A stretch of DNA of 64,000 nucleotides from positions 64,114,282-64,178,281 of the forward strand of contig NC_087066.1 in assembly GCF_963678635.1 (NCBI RefSeq). Direction: 5' to 3'. Shown one piece after another: positions 44,100-55,613 of this stretch (the first letter of the stretch is position 1; every line of letters begins with the position of its first letter). Below the pieces are notes generated by a model. That model was not told the origin of the DNA. It did not search any database and worked only from the letters and a program-made list of their open reading frames with translations. Made by a program: the position numbers and the translations under genes. The DNA is from Symsagittifera roscoffensis. Taxonomy: Eukaryota; Xenacoelomorpha; Acoela; Convolutidae.

Positions 44100-44445
44100 T
44101 ATCGACTTTAATGTATCAAATTGTGGTTTAAAAACGACATTGCATCCCATTGAAAACGGATTGAAATCAATTTCTTATTGTTTTTTCTTGCATATTGAGA
44201 CTAAAGAAAGCAGTAATTGATTCATATTAACGAAAATTTGATGCGGGTACCCACTGGTTGCCATTTTCATTATTAGTAATCTTGTTAGTTTGAGTGTAAT
44301 TAAACTTCGCAGTTTGAAGAACGAAGTACTTAGAAGACAAACTATGTTTTTTAATCGATTACAAAATTGTATTTTACGTGTCAAGAAAAGTTTAAATTGG
44401 CTCTCAGTAGTATAGATATACGACACTGGGATCGAGGGGGGGGGG

Positions 44446-47400
44446 TGATCCCTACAGGGATCATTGGGTATAGATTATACCTAATAATCCCTATGTAAAT
44501 ATTTATACCTAATGATCCCTATGTAAAATATTTACACCTTATGATCCCTAAGTATAAATTTCATAGCTAATGATCCCTATATAAAAAAAAAATTTACAGA
44601 AAAATTTTTCACACAAAGTTTTCAAAATAAAAAGTTTTTTTTCAAAATTTTCTTTCATATTTTTTTCAATTTTTTTTCAACCTACGTATAACTGATGATC
44701 CCTATATACACATTTTTTCCCTAAGTAAAACCAATGATCCCTATGTATAATTTTTTATAGCTAATGATCCCTATGTTAAATTTGATACCTAATGATCCCT
44801 ATGTAAAATATTTATACCTAAGGATCCCTATGTAAAAATTTATACCTAATGATCCCTATGTAAAATTTTCATACCTAATGATCCCTATGTAAAAAAATAT
44901 ATACCTAAAGATCCCTATGTATAATTTTTATAGCTAATGATCCCTATGTAAAGATTTATACCTAGTGATCCCTTTGTAAAACAGTTATACCTAATGATCC
45001 CTATGTAAAATATTTATACCTAATGATCCCTATGTAAACCATTTATACCTAATGATCCCTATGTAAAATTTTTATATCTAAAGATCCCATGTAGAAAATT
45101 TATACCTAATGATCCCTATGTATAATTTTGATACCTAATGATCCCTATGTAAAATATTTTGACCTAATGATCCCTATGTAAAAATTTATACCTAATGATC
45201 CCTATGTAAAACATTTATACCTAATGATCCCAATGTAAATTTTTATACCTAATGATCCCTATGTAAAATATTTATACCTAATGATTTCTTTGTATGATTT
45301 TTAAAGCTAATGATCCCTATGTAAAAATTTATACATAATGATCCCTATGTAAAATTTTGTTACCTAATGATCCCTATCTAAAATATTTTGACCTAATGAT
45401 CCCTATGTAAAAATTTATACCTAATGATCCCTATGTAGTAAAATTTTTATACCTAATGATCCCTATGTAAAAAATTTATACCTAATGATTCCTATGTATA
45501 ATTTTTATAGCTAATGATCCCTATGTAAATATTTATACCTAGTGATCCCTATGTAAAATATTTACACCTAATGATCTCTATGTAAAATATTTATACCTAA
45601 TGATCCCTATGTATTTATTTTAAAGCTAATGATCCCTATGTAAAAAAATATACCTAATAATCCCTATGTAAAATATTTATACCTAATGATCCCTATGCAT
45701 ATATTTTTACCTAATGATCCCTATGTATATATTTTAAAGCTAATGATCCCTATGTAAATATTTATACCTAATAATCGCTATGTAAAATTTTATACCTAAT
45801 GATCCCAATGTAAAAAATTTATACCCAATTACCCTATGTTTAATTTTCATAGCTTATGATCCCTAGGTAAAAATTTATACCTAATGATCCCTATGTAAAA
45901 TAATTATACCTAATGATCCCTATGTATCAGTTTTATAGCTAATGATCCCTATGTAAAATTTTTATATCTAATGATCCCTATGAGGAAAAATTTATACCTA
46001 ATGATCCCTATGTATAATTTTGATACCTAATGATCCCTATGTAAAATATTTATACCTAGTGATCCCTATGTAAAACATTTATACCTAATGATCCCTACGT
46101 AAAATGTTTATACCTAAAGATCCCTATGTAAAATATTTATACCTAATGATCCCTATGTAAAATTTTTATACCTAATGATCCCTATGTAGAAATTTTATAC
46201 CTAATGATCCCTATATATAATTTTGATACCCAATGATCCCTATGTAAAAATTTATACCTAATGATCCCTATGAAAAACATTTATACCTAATGATCCCAAT
46301 GTAAAATTTTATACCTAATTATCCCTATGTAAAATATTTATACCTAATGATTCCTTTGTATAATTTTTAAAGCTAATGATCCCTATGTAAAAATGTATAC
46401 AAAATGATCCCTATGTAAAGTTTTGTTACCTAATGATCCCTATGTAAAATATTTTGACCTAATGATCCCTATGTAAAAATTTATACCTAATGATCCCTAT
46501 GTAAAATATTTATACCTAATGATCCCTATGTAAAAATTTATACCTAATGATCCCTACGTAAAATGTTTATACCTAAAGATCCCTATGTAAAATATTTATA
46601 CCTAATGATCCCTATGTAAAATTTTTATACCTAATGATCCCTATGTAGAAATTTTATACCTAATGATCCCTATATATAATTTTGATACCCAATGATCCCT
46701 ATGTAAAAATTTATACCTAATGATCCCTATGAAAAACATTTATACCTAATGATCCCAATGTAAAATTTTATACCTAATTATCCCTATGTAAAATATTTAT
46801 ACCTAATGATTCCTTTGTATAATTTTTAAAGCTAATGATCCCTATGTAAAAATGTATACAAAATGATCCCTATGTAAAGTTTTGTTACCTAATGATCCCT
46901 ATGTAAAATATTTTGACCTAATGATCCCAATGTAAAAATTTATACCTAATGATCCCTATGTAAAATATTTATACCTAATGATCCCTATGTAAAAATTTAT
47001 ACCTAATGATCCCTTGTAAAAAAATTTATACCTAATGATCCCTATGCATAATTTTTATAGCTAATGATCCCTATGTAAACATTTATACCTAGTGATCCCT
47101 ATGTAAAATATTTATACCTAATGATCCCTATGTAAAATTTGTATACCTATTGATCCCTATGTAGAAAATTTATACCTAATGATCCCTATGTTTGATTTTG
47201 ATACCTAATGATCCCTATAGAAAATATTTTGACCTAATGATCCCTATGTAAAAATTTATACCTAATGTTCCCTATGTAAAACACTTATACCTAACGATCC
47301 CTATGTAAAACATTTATACCTAATGATCCCTATGTAAAATATTTATACCTAATGATCCCTATGCATAATTTTTATAGCTAATGATCCCTATGTAAACATT

Positions 47401-47866
47401 TATACCTAATGATCCCTATGTAAAATATTTATACCTAATGATCCCTATGTAAAAATTTATACCTAATGATCCCTTGTAAAAAAATTTATACCTAATGATC
47501 CCTATGCATAATTTTTATAGCTAATGATCCCTATGTAAACATTTATACCTAGTGATCCCTATGTAAAATATTTATACCTAATGATCCCTATGTAAAATTT
47601 GTATACCTATTGAACCCTATGTAGAAAATTTGTACCTAATGATCCCTATGTATGATTTTGATACCTAATGATCCCTATAGAAAATATTTTGACCTAATGA
47701 TCCCTATGTAAAAATTTATACCTAATGATCCCTATGTAAAACACTTATACCTAATGATCCCTATGTAAAACATTTATACCTAATGATCCCTATGTAAAAT
47801 ATTTATACCTAATGATCCCTATGCATAATTTTTATAGCTAATGATCCCTATGTAAACATTTATACC
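44446..47866 (+). repeat. 29-bp satellite array, unit 2 (long, open-ended)
   Basis: About 3.4 kb of the TGATCCCTATGTAAA repeat, starting at the palindrome TGATCCCTACAGGGATCA (44446-44463) and running into the N gap. The core is far better conserved than the AT-rich part. Higher-order structure is visible: TGATCCCTACGTAAAATG recurs at 46091 and 46550, and TGATCCCTTGTAAAAAAAT at about 47008 and 47468, a period of about 459 bp (about 16 monomers). Confidence 0.92.
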
Positions 47867-48066
47867 NNNNNNNNNNNNNNNNNNNNNNNNNNNNNNNNNN
47901 NNNNNNNNNNNNNNNNNNNNNNNNNNNNNNNNNNNNNNNNNNNNNNNNNNNNNNNNNNNNNNNNNNNNNNNNNNNNNNNNNNNNNNNNNNNNNNNNNNNN
48001 NNNNNNNNNNNNNNNNNNNNNNNNNNNNNNNNNNNNNNNNNNNNNNNNNNNNNNNNNNNNNNNNNN
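47867..48066. other. assembly gap of 200 N
   Basis: A run of exactly 200 N inside the satellite. The true length and the order and orientation of the next contig are unknown. Confidence 0.98.
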
Positions 48067-48460
48067 AACGGCCGAAATATGCAAAATTTTTAAATTGTCA
48101 CTGACGCCGCTGATTTAGAACAAATTTTATATTTCAAGAGTTTCGATATAAAAAAAGCGAAATATTGCTTCATTTAATTGAATGGCAATTGCTTCTTTTT
48201 AAGATTTGACTTTCGGCTAATTTTATTTTCGGTCATTCGCTCACGAGTTTTTGCGCGCATTCGGTCCTTCGCGCATAAGAATAGCCCCTGAATTGATCTA
48301 ATTGATAAAGAATTAATTTATTGAATTTCCTTAGAGATACACTAGGTAGGGATTAATTGTAATTGATTATTAACTGAATTATGCTGTAACTTGCTGAAAT
48401 TAACCATTCGTGCTCAAACATATCATAAAAAATTCTTTACTCGAAGGGAGTAATTGAATA
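48067..48460. other. non-coding sequence after the gap
   Basis: AT-rich, no satellite repeats, no recognised feature. Confidence 0.4.
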
Positions 48461-48466
48461 ACTGAC

Positions 48467-48637
48467 CGCATCTTTGGTTGTTCATGTCGCAGAAGATCTT
48501 AGTGCCCTCCACTGTCTTGCAAGATGCCTCGGTGTCATCCCCCAGTCGCCAGCAGGAGTGGTACTCCTGTCCCCCCTCACTAAAGGGGAAGTGACAAAGG
48601 GCGGTCTTGTCAACGCTCAGACACAAACCCGCTTTTT
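48467..48637 (-). CDS. fibronectin type II-like module exon
   Basis: On the minus strand the acceptor TTTTCTTTTAG precedes 171 bp, phase 1 to phase 1, ending TGCG|GTCAGT. It encodes about 57 residues including LCLSVDKTALCHFPFSEGGQ, EYHSCWRLGDD, ASCKT and FCDMNNQRC. The C-x-F-P-F ... Y-x-S-C ... C-x-T ... C layout is that of a fibronectin type II module, a collagen- or glycan-binding disulfide-rich unit. The tryptophan usually before the third cysteine is absent, so it is a divergent member. A symmetric 1-1 exon suits a modular extracellular protein. Confidence 0.65.
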
Positions 48638-48949
48638 CTAAAAGAAAACTTGAGTTTTTTTAACAAATTGATATTTGGTTTCAAAAATAATTGAGTGGTT
48701 TTTAATGTTCCGCAAGTTTCCAAGTTTCCAAGGGAAGCAAAGGTACCAATTTTTATTGTAGCGAGGGCAGTGGCTGGGGTTAATTGGAATATACACGAGA
48801 GCTGTCGAAATCTGAAAGGATAGTTGATCGAGAAAAATTTGGTTGCAGTACTGCTCGAGTTATGTATCGACCTTTTTCGAGGACCGTAATTGAGGTATGT
48901 TTCAAATTGTTTCTCTACATAATCTCCTGTCTCGACTGTCCTTTTGCAG

Positions 48950-49079
48950 GTCGAGCACAGATATAGTGACACTTTGAAAATCGATTAAATAGTTAGTGCA
49001 CCACTCCTTCAAGTTGATTTGAGTTGACAGTGCACATTTTGACTTATCGGGGCACAGGTCGAAAAGTTGCACCACAATT
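48950..49079 (-). CDS. possible minus-strand exon, cysteine-containing
   Basis: After a CCGCACAG acceptor the minus strand stays open with IVVQLFDLCPDKSKCALS, INLKEWC and YLIDFQSVTISVLDL. Three cysteines and alternating hydrophobics suggest an extracellular beta domain. No strong donor is visible at the lower end, and another frame is also open for a short way. Weakly supported. Confidence 0.3.
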
Positions 49080-49455
49080 CTGTGCGGATTGAAATGCTGC
49101 TTTAAATGTTTTAGAACACGAATCAAACATAATGAACAACAAAAGGTGGGATAAAAGATCACGATTGAACTTTTTCACCTTTCAATTCTGTTTTGTTCAT
49201 TCACGCCGTGTTCCCCAAATTCTGAGGGAGCATTCCATATATTAAGCACTGTTATGAGGTACTGCTCCTGCAACAAGCGCATGAGTGTTCAAAATATGCA
49301 AAGAGTTCCTCGACTAGGATACCTTTCTCATAAAGGATGCAATGAAAAAAATTGTTACCAAGCAAAAGTGCGTTACATGTGTACTTTCGCATTTTGTAAC
49401 CGTGTCAAAACTTTTGCATCTTTTTTTCTATGAAAAGAGGCTGAACAATCGTGAA

Positions 49456-49982
49456 TGTGAAAAACGAATAATCGGTACTTTAGTTTTGAATAATTAAATC
49501 TCCAAATTCAAACAAATCATAACAACTTCAACTGTTTTAGATTAGAAACACTCGAAATCGAACTGGCAGGTACTTAATTAAATCAACCCAGGGGCACAGA
49601 CAGCAACGATGGCGCCAATAAACAAACTCAATAAACTCGATACTATTCATCATATGAAAAGTAAATATAGGACATTCCCTCTAGTTTACTAATTTTAAAT
49701 TATAATGTAAAAGTACACAAAACAGAAATTCAATTGAGTTTTAGACCAGTGGTCAACCCTCTCCCTGGGCATAGAGTTTTACAGTTTTAGTTGAATTTTT
49801 TCTCCGGCATCCGATGGCACGTCAGAACTTTAGTTGGTATCCCTTTCCCCTGCTCCTTCCCACTTCTTTCTCTCCTCCTTGAAAATACTATCTCCCGAGT
49901 TTCGACACCCCCGTTCAATTTCTGGAATTTTTCCGCGACCCCGTTTCGTTCAAATCTTGAGAGTCCTGACTCAAGTATGACA
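49456..49982 (-). repeat. TE-3 3' LTR
   Basis: On the minus strand it starts TGTCATACTTGAG, like TE-1 (TGTCAT), and ends at TTTTTCACA near 49456. The inner match to the 5' LTR covers most of its length. Confidence 0.65.
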
Positions 49983-50904
49983 CTAGTCGCTGCTTTTCAG
50001 GTCGTCCCGCCTTCTTCTCCGGTTCCTTCGCGCTTGTCGCCGCTCGTTCTTTGCTCACATTCGGGCACTATTCGCTTTTTCATTGAGTGCCGCTTTGCTT
50101 TGGTTCTCGGTTTCCCCAATATGCCCTTATCCGTCGGCATCGGTTTTATCCGTAGGCACTTTCTCGTCTTCCTTCGTTGTCGCCACCGCACCGCTTGAGC
50201 CTTGTTCCATCTCAGTCGCGTTTTGTATCGCCCATTTTTCGCCGGGCATTCGCATAGCTCGTAATGCGAGGTTGAATCTGAATCGTCGACGCCGTCCCAG
50301 TTTTGCAATTTTGTCCTTGGTTGGCTTTTCGGTTTCGAAAACGTGTTCGGTGGCTTAGTAAAATTTTCTTTGTACAGTTTTTTTTGAAATTCTCATCCGT
50401 GGGTAGTTTTGGGTTTTTTCCCGTAGGCGACATTGTCAGCGCCCGGTTAGTTTGACCCTCAACATCGCTTATCCTAAGCACAGATCCTTTTTCTATAGTC
50501 AAGGTACGTTTGGATTTTTTAAATAATTTTCTAATTTATCAATTTATAACTTTGCTTGCGGTCTTTAACCCTCTGGTTAAATAGTTCCGTCCGTTTGCTC
50601 AGTTCGCCCGACGTGGCTCCGTTGATCGGTTCCTCGGCGCCTTTGGAGCCTCTAGTTTTGCTTGCAACCTTTGTGTCTTGAAATAATTCAGGCCCACTGA
50701 CCAGCTGATCGTCCGCTAATCTCCGTGGGTGGTTTATACATTTCATATCGTACTCAGTGTCCGACTTTTTGTTCCAGTTAGCCTGTGTCGGAATACACAA
50801 TGGATTGGTATGCGAGTATTCAGTATCTAAATATGTGGAGTTTTTTCGTTAAACTTTCGTACAATAAAAGTTCTGTAGCGATAATTTGGAGGACCGTGGT
50901 GGTC
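49983..50904 (-). pseudogene. TE-3 region between integrase and 3' LTR
   Basis: Minus-strand readings at 50800-50531 (ADDQLVSGPELFQDTKVASK, GAEEPINGATSGELSKRTEL), 50502-50212 and 50308-49997 are polar and basic, like the unassigned 3' region of TE-1. No domain recognised. The GC content is higher than in the flanks. Confidence 0.4.
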
Positions 50905-52450
50905 TCCCGACCATGGTATGCCTCGAATGACGTGGTTTTTAGTGCCTTGTTGGTGCAAATCTGAGTACGCTAAGTGCGCGCTTTACCAATGTTTCTTTGT
51001 TCCCATGGTCTTTTTCTTTTGCGTAAGTCAAGGCACAAATCTTCAAACTATCTATCGTGCGTTCTACACAGCCGGTGGTTCTCTAGTCTTTACGAGCGAT
51101 GATTCAATTTCAGTACTCTCGCAGTTATAAAACAACTTATTTGCTGCTGATGTAAAGCTAGACCCATGGTCCCTGTAAATTTTTCTTGGCACTCCTTGGT
51201 GAAAAATTTAGTTTTTTTCCAAATTCTTAGAACCTTATCGCGAACATTATTTTTAGACTGTTACCTGCAGCAGTACACTCCTCGCATCAGTCGGCGGCGG
51301 CAAAAAAAACTCCGCGTCCATGATGGAAACTATGAATTCTATTAACCACTGCAGTCCTTAGGGGTTTTGGGATGACGAGGCGTCGGTCAGGGTCTTTCGC
51401 CTCCACCATGACTTTGATCGCCTTCTTTTGTGGGTTTCCTTTATAGCTTGCCTCGATTAACTTCAGACTGAATAGTTCTGGTAGGGCGTTTTTTTTTCTA
51501 ACTACTTTTTAACTTCGAAGATGACAAAACTTACAATGTAAGCTGGATAAGCCCGGGGAAATATTTTAACCCCAAAAGAATGAAGTTAGAAGATTGCATT
51601 TAACGTCTTTCGATCCCGTCGTCACCCTCTCCAGTCGCACATTCACGACCAAATCTCACTGCTGCTCCCGCTCGCAATATTTGGATGTTTCAATGAAAGT
51701 TTGTTAAATTTCTTCAAATTAAGGCTCATTATCGGAAAACAGCAGATCGAAAAAATACAAATTTTGGAATGGAAGGAATTTCTAACTCACTCAATTCACA
51801 CTCACTGATGGATTTGACTGTTTTGGTCGTTGCACTCAGATATGCAAATCTCTGCCATCTGATTGGTTGATGTTTGAGCACTTAGTTTTCCGCCCTAATC
51901 CAGTGGACTTTCTGCCTACATCATACTGCACTTTCATTGGCTGAAACATTCGATATTTTTGGTATAGATTTCTTTGCTCCGGCGTTTTTTTTTAAAATTG
52001 CGTAACCGAGGGAATTACTAATTGTGCTTGTTTCATCAACCGTAAAGGTATTATCGTATACACTAACACGCGAAGCGTCAGCAACGAGGTGCCTCAATTG
52101 GTAGTCAGCTTAACCGATTTTAAAGTCAAAAGTACGATTTTCAAGTCAAAAGAAATTATTCTATCGATCCACCGCGTTAACCGTTTCAACATAGTTTTAT
52201 TTCACTTGTTATTTTCATTCAACAGTGTCACCAGCGCCTTCTGATCCGTTACGACTGTGAAATGCCTACTGAATATATAATTTATAAAATATTCCGATCC
52301 CAATACTACTGTTTACACGTACAGTTTCTTTATAGAGTATTTTTCTCCGCGCGTTTAAGAACCGGGAAGCAAATGAAATCGGTGGCCATACTTTGGAGCC
52401 GAGCTGTTCGAATATGGCTCCTAAGCCGTTATGGCATGCATGCATAACGG
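50905..52450 (-). repeat. TE-3 integrase segment, duplicate 1
   Basis: Nearly identical to 52450-53990 (ATGCCTCGAATGACGTGG at 50918 and 52457, offset 1539). On the minus strand it carries the integrase pieces YRDHGSSFTSAANKLF (second catalytic D region) and CVERTIDSLKICALTYAK (catalytic E), with stops. Confidence 0.85.
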
Positions 52451-53990
52451 CTTAGGATGCCTCGAATGACGTGGTTTTTAGTGCCTTGTTGGTGCAAATC
52501 TGAGTACGCTAAGTGCGCGCTTTACCAATGTTTCTTTGTTCCCATGGTCTTTTTCTTTTGCGTAAGTCAAGGCACAAATCTTCAAACTATCTATCGTGCG
52601 TTCTACACAGCCGGTGGTTCTCTAGTCTTTACGAGCGATGATTCAATTTCAGTACTCTCGCAGTTATAGAACAACTTATTTGCTGCTGATGTAAAGCTAG
52701 ACCCATGGTCCCTGTAAATTTTTCTTGGCACTCCTTGGTGAAAAATTTAGTTTTTTTTCCAAATTCTTAGAACCTTATCGCGAACATTATTTTTAGACTG
52801 TTACCTGCAGCAGTACACTCCTCGCATCAGTCGGCGGCGGCAAAAAAAACTCCGCGTCCATGATGGAAACTATGAATTCTATTAACCACTGCAGTCCTTA
52901 GGGGTTTTGGGATGACGAGGCGTCGGTCAGGGTCTTTCGCCTCCACCATGACTTTGATCGCCTTCTTTTGTGGGTTTCCTTTATAGCTTGCCTCGATTAA
53001 CTTCAGACTGAATAGTTCTGGTAGGGCGTTTTTTTTTCTAACTACTTTTTAACTTCGAAGATGACAAAACTTACAATGTAAGCTGGATAAGCCCGGGGAA
53101 ATATTTTAACCCCAAAAGAATGAAGTTAGAAGATTGCATTTAACGTCTTTCGATCCCGTCGTCACCCTCTCCAGTCGCACATTCACGACCAAATCTCACT
53201 GCTGCTCCCGCTCGCAATATTTGGATGTTTCAATGAAAGTTTGTTAAATTTCTTCAAATTAAGGCTCATTATCGGAAAACAGCAGATCGAAAAAATACAA
53301 ATTTTGGAATGGAAGGAATTTCTAACTCACTCAATTCACACTCACTGATGGATTTGACTGTTTTGGTCGTTGCACTCAGATATGCAAATCTCTGCCATCT
53401 GATTGGTTGATGTTTGAGCACTTAGTTTTCCGCCCTAATCCAGTGGACTTTCTGCCTACATCATACTGCACTTTCATTGGCTGAAACATTCGATATTTTT
53501 GGTATAGATTTCTTTGCTCCGGCGTTTTTTTTAAAATTGCGTAACCGAGGGAATTACTAATTGTGCTTGTTTCATCAACCGTAAAGGTATTATCGTATAC
53601 ACTAACACGCGAAGCGTCAGCAACGAGGTGCCTCAATTGGTAGTCAGCTTAACCGATTTTAAAGTCAAAAGTACGATTTTCAAGTCAAAAGAAATTATTC
53701 TATCGATCCACCGCGTTAACCGTTTCAACATAGTTTTATTTCACTTGTTATTTTCATTCAACAGTGTCACCAGCGCCTTCTGATCCGTTACGACTGTGAA
53801 ATGCCTACTGAATATATAATTTATAAAATATTCCGATCCCAATACTACTGTTTACACGTACAGTTTCTTTATAGAGTATTTTTCTCCGCGCGTTTAAGAA
53901 CCGGGAAGCAAATGAAATCGGTGGCCATACTTTGGAGCCGAGCTGTTCGAATATGGCTCCTAAGCCGTTATGGCATGCATGCAAACGATT
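52451..53990 (-). repeat. TE-3 integrase segment, duplicate 2
   Basis: Second copy of the 1.54-kb unit. The junction reads GGCATGCATGCATAACGG. Because LTR and outer parts are single, the duplication is internal to the element. The few differences (for example one T in the T-run near 53520) indicate a recent event or an assembly artefact. Confidence 0.85.
53376..53636 (-). pseudogene. TE-3 linker between RNase H and integrase
   Basis: 87 open codons including VADASRVSVYDNTFTVDE and PEQRNLYQKYRMFQPMKVQY. This is the usual place between RNase H and integrase. Its twin in the first duplicate is interrupted by one base in a T-run. Confidence 0.4.
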
Positions 53991-54206
53991 CGGATGTTCT
54001 TTTCCATTTCGAAGTGCTTGAGTTGGACGATATTCGCTACTTACTTTTTCAGTGTTTCGAATGCCAATTGGCATTCGTTTGTCCACACGAAATCTTTTTT
54101 CATTATAAATAAATGACACAACGGCGCTGAATTCTCCGCTAGTGCCAGCAAGTATTTGAGTAGGCTGTGTATCGATCCCATGAAAGATTTTAATTGCTAC
54201 AAACAC
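53805..54206 (-). pseudogene. TE-3 RNase H remnant
   Basis: The minus strand reads HACHNGLGAIFEQLGSKVW, PPISFASRFLNARRKILYKE and IGIGIFYKLYI. It follows the D-A-S-x-x-G-L-G-A-x-L-E-Q ... F-A-S-R-x-L pattern of Gypsy RNase H, but the catalytic D of D-A-S is changed (HACH) and the E-L-L block is damaged. Confidence 0.65.
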
Positions 54207-54409
54207 TTTGGGAGATTTAGTTATCTATTGGGTCGGTTTTTCTTACTGAAGAAGTGATGCCGGAACTTGTGATGCGTTGTCACTACCATTCTCATTCTTC
54301 TCTTGCAAGTTTGCTTTTCTCCAATTTCAGCGATATGTTTTTTTGTCTAGTTTTCTAAGAATTTTCTCGACCAACCCGATATGCTTGATTTTGTAACTTT
54401 TTGATATAG

Positions 54410-54661
54410 CTAAGTTGTTGTCAATAAAAGCGTCCGCGCAGGGAATTTCGGAAAGTATTGCTTCCATAACACGTTGAAGTTCCGCATGCATCGTTTATGA
54501 TGCATCTGTTTTAAATGATACTTCCTGGTAAGTTTTCCTCCCACTAACAAAAAATTGCAATATTTGCTGGTCTCGACATTCAGTGGCTGCTGACCGTACT
54601 TATAAATTATGTCTACAGTAGTAAAAAAAATAGTAAAAAACTTTCCCATTTTTCCTTTCAC
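54410..54661 (-). pseudogene. TE-3 reverse transcriptase remnant
   Basis: The minus strand reads QPLNVETSKYCNFLLVGGKL and TRKYHLKQM, equivalent to IPLDRKTLEQCNFSLVGGNA in TE-1. The YxDD motif is not recovered in a clean frame. Confidence 0.55.
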
Positions 54662-54981
54662 TCATTTTTTGCCCCACAATGTCCAGTAACTCTTCATTTT
54701 TTGGTATTTGGTGCTATAATTTTATGGACTGCTTATTTAGCTCCCTCGATTCCAAGGCTAATTTTAGCGAGACAGCCTTTTTAACTGTGATGACGAACGG
54801 CGGGATGAAATATTTGTCCAAGCCCTCTTCCAGTTTTCTTTGTGCCCACTAGTTTATCAATTTTTTAAAATCTACTTTACCTTGTAGTGTGATAGGCCTT
54901 CTTCAGCCCTTTTGCTGGATAGACGTTAAGATTTTAAAGAAATCAGCTGGAGCTTTTGGAAAAGGTTATGATTTTGCTTTC

Positions 54982-55464
54982 TTAGGTGTTTCTGCCAGTC
55001 ATCAATTTCATCTCCCTGCGCCTCAGTGTCCGGTTGCCCCTGGATGTTGAGTACCCTTTGCTCCGCTGGCGCTTGAACCAGCATGATCTCCACCGGTGAT
55101 TGATTTGACAGCCTACGATCACATAAACGGATGTCTGGGTCGTCCATCCGTTGGAGTGAAGAGTCACGGTCAATTTCCCCATCAGCTCCAAAGTTTTTTT
55201 CCATATTCCCTGAACTGGTCGTACTTCGGATCTAAAGGCTGGAGCTGCACCGTCTGCTTCTCTAAGGTACATTTGAGTTCTCCAATTGGTTATTTTTGAT
55301 CCCCTATCAATCCAGGCTTGGAAGAATTGCCAAATGATTTCGAGCGCTAGTTTCGCGCCCGCTACTTTCAGTTCCTCTCCTTTTTTTCGCCTGATCGACA
55401 TAACGATGTAATTGTTCAAACTGTCCGAATCCCATCTGTAAAGTGCTTCATTTGGATGGTGCAC
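54982..55464 (-). pseudogene. TE-3 protease region remnant
   Basis: 160 open codons on the minus strand. KLALEIIWQFFQAWIDRGSK is followed by LELMGKLTVTLHSNGWTTQT and SVYVIVGCQI, comparable with RLIITIESGGWQIRAAPFIVV in the TE-1 protease. The D-S-G loop has decayed to D-R-G-S. Confidence 0.5.
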
Positions 55465-55613
55465 CCATCCGACGGGGCTTCCTTAGTGCGATGCGCTCTC
55501 GTCCTGATTCTGATGAGTATCGCCCTCTGTGACATTCTCGTGAATAAGGCTCATGCGTCCTCTTCCCATGACTCTTCGGCCTCGCCATGCGCGCTCAAAG
55601 TGTCCCGTTTTTT

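Larger units (their letters stand above)
37634..44960 (+). repeat. segmental duplication, unit 2 (about 7.3 kb, enlarged)
   Basis: Second copy of 32092-37596. It is longer because of an insertion of about 0.39 kb and an inner tandem duplication of about 1.5 kb. From about 41.5 kb to 44.9 kb the match to unit 1 is close to base-for-base by eye. Confidence 0.88.

Noticed and set aside
44446-47866. Regularly spaced 29-bp repeats that look like a CRISPR array
   Set aside because: There are no unique spacers; the repeats follow each other directly and the whole monomer is repeated. No cas genes are present and the setting is eukaryotic. It is a satellite.
47860-48084. An open frame across the gap
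   Set aside because: It consists of N bases.
48610-48972. A 120-codon minus-strand frame
   Set aside because: Mostly intron sequence that happens to be open. Only its end overlaps the FN2-like exon, and in another frame.
49791-50358. Plus-strand open frames of 135 and 91 codons in a GC-richer stretch
   Set aside because: They overlap the TE-3 3' LTR and its 3' region, are rich in S, F and P as antisense readings often are, and show no domain.
50918-52669. Two identical 70-codon plus-strand proteins at 50918-51130 and 52457-52669
   Set aside because: They are antisense to the integrase segment of TE-3, which is duplicated there. The minus strand carries the catalytic motif CVERTI.
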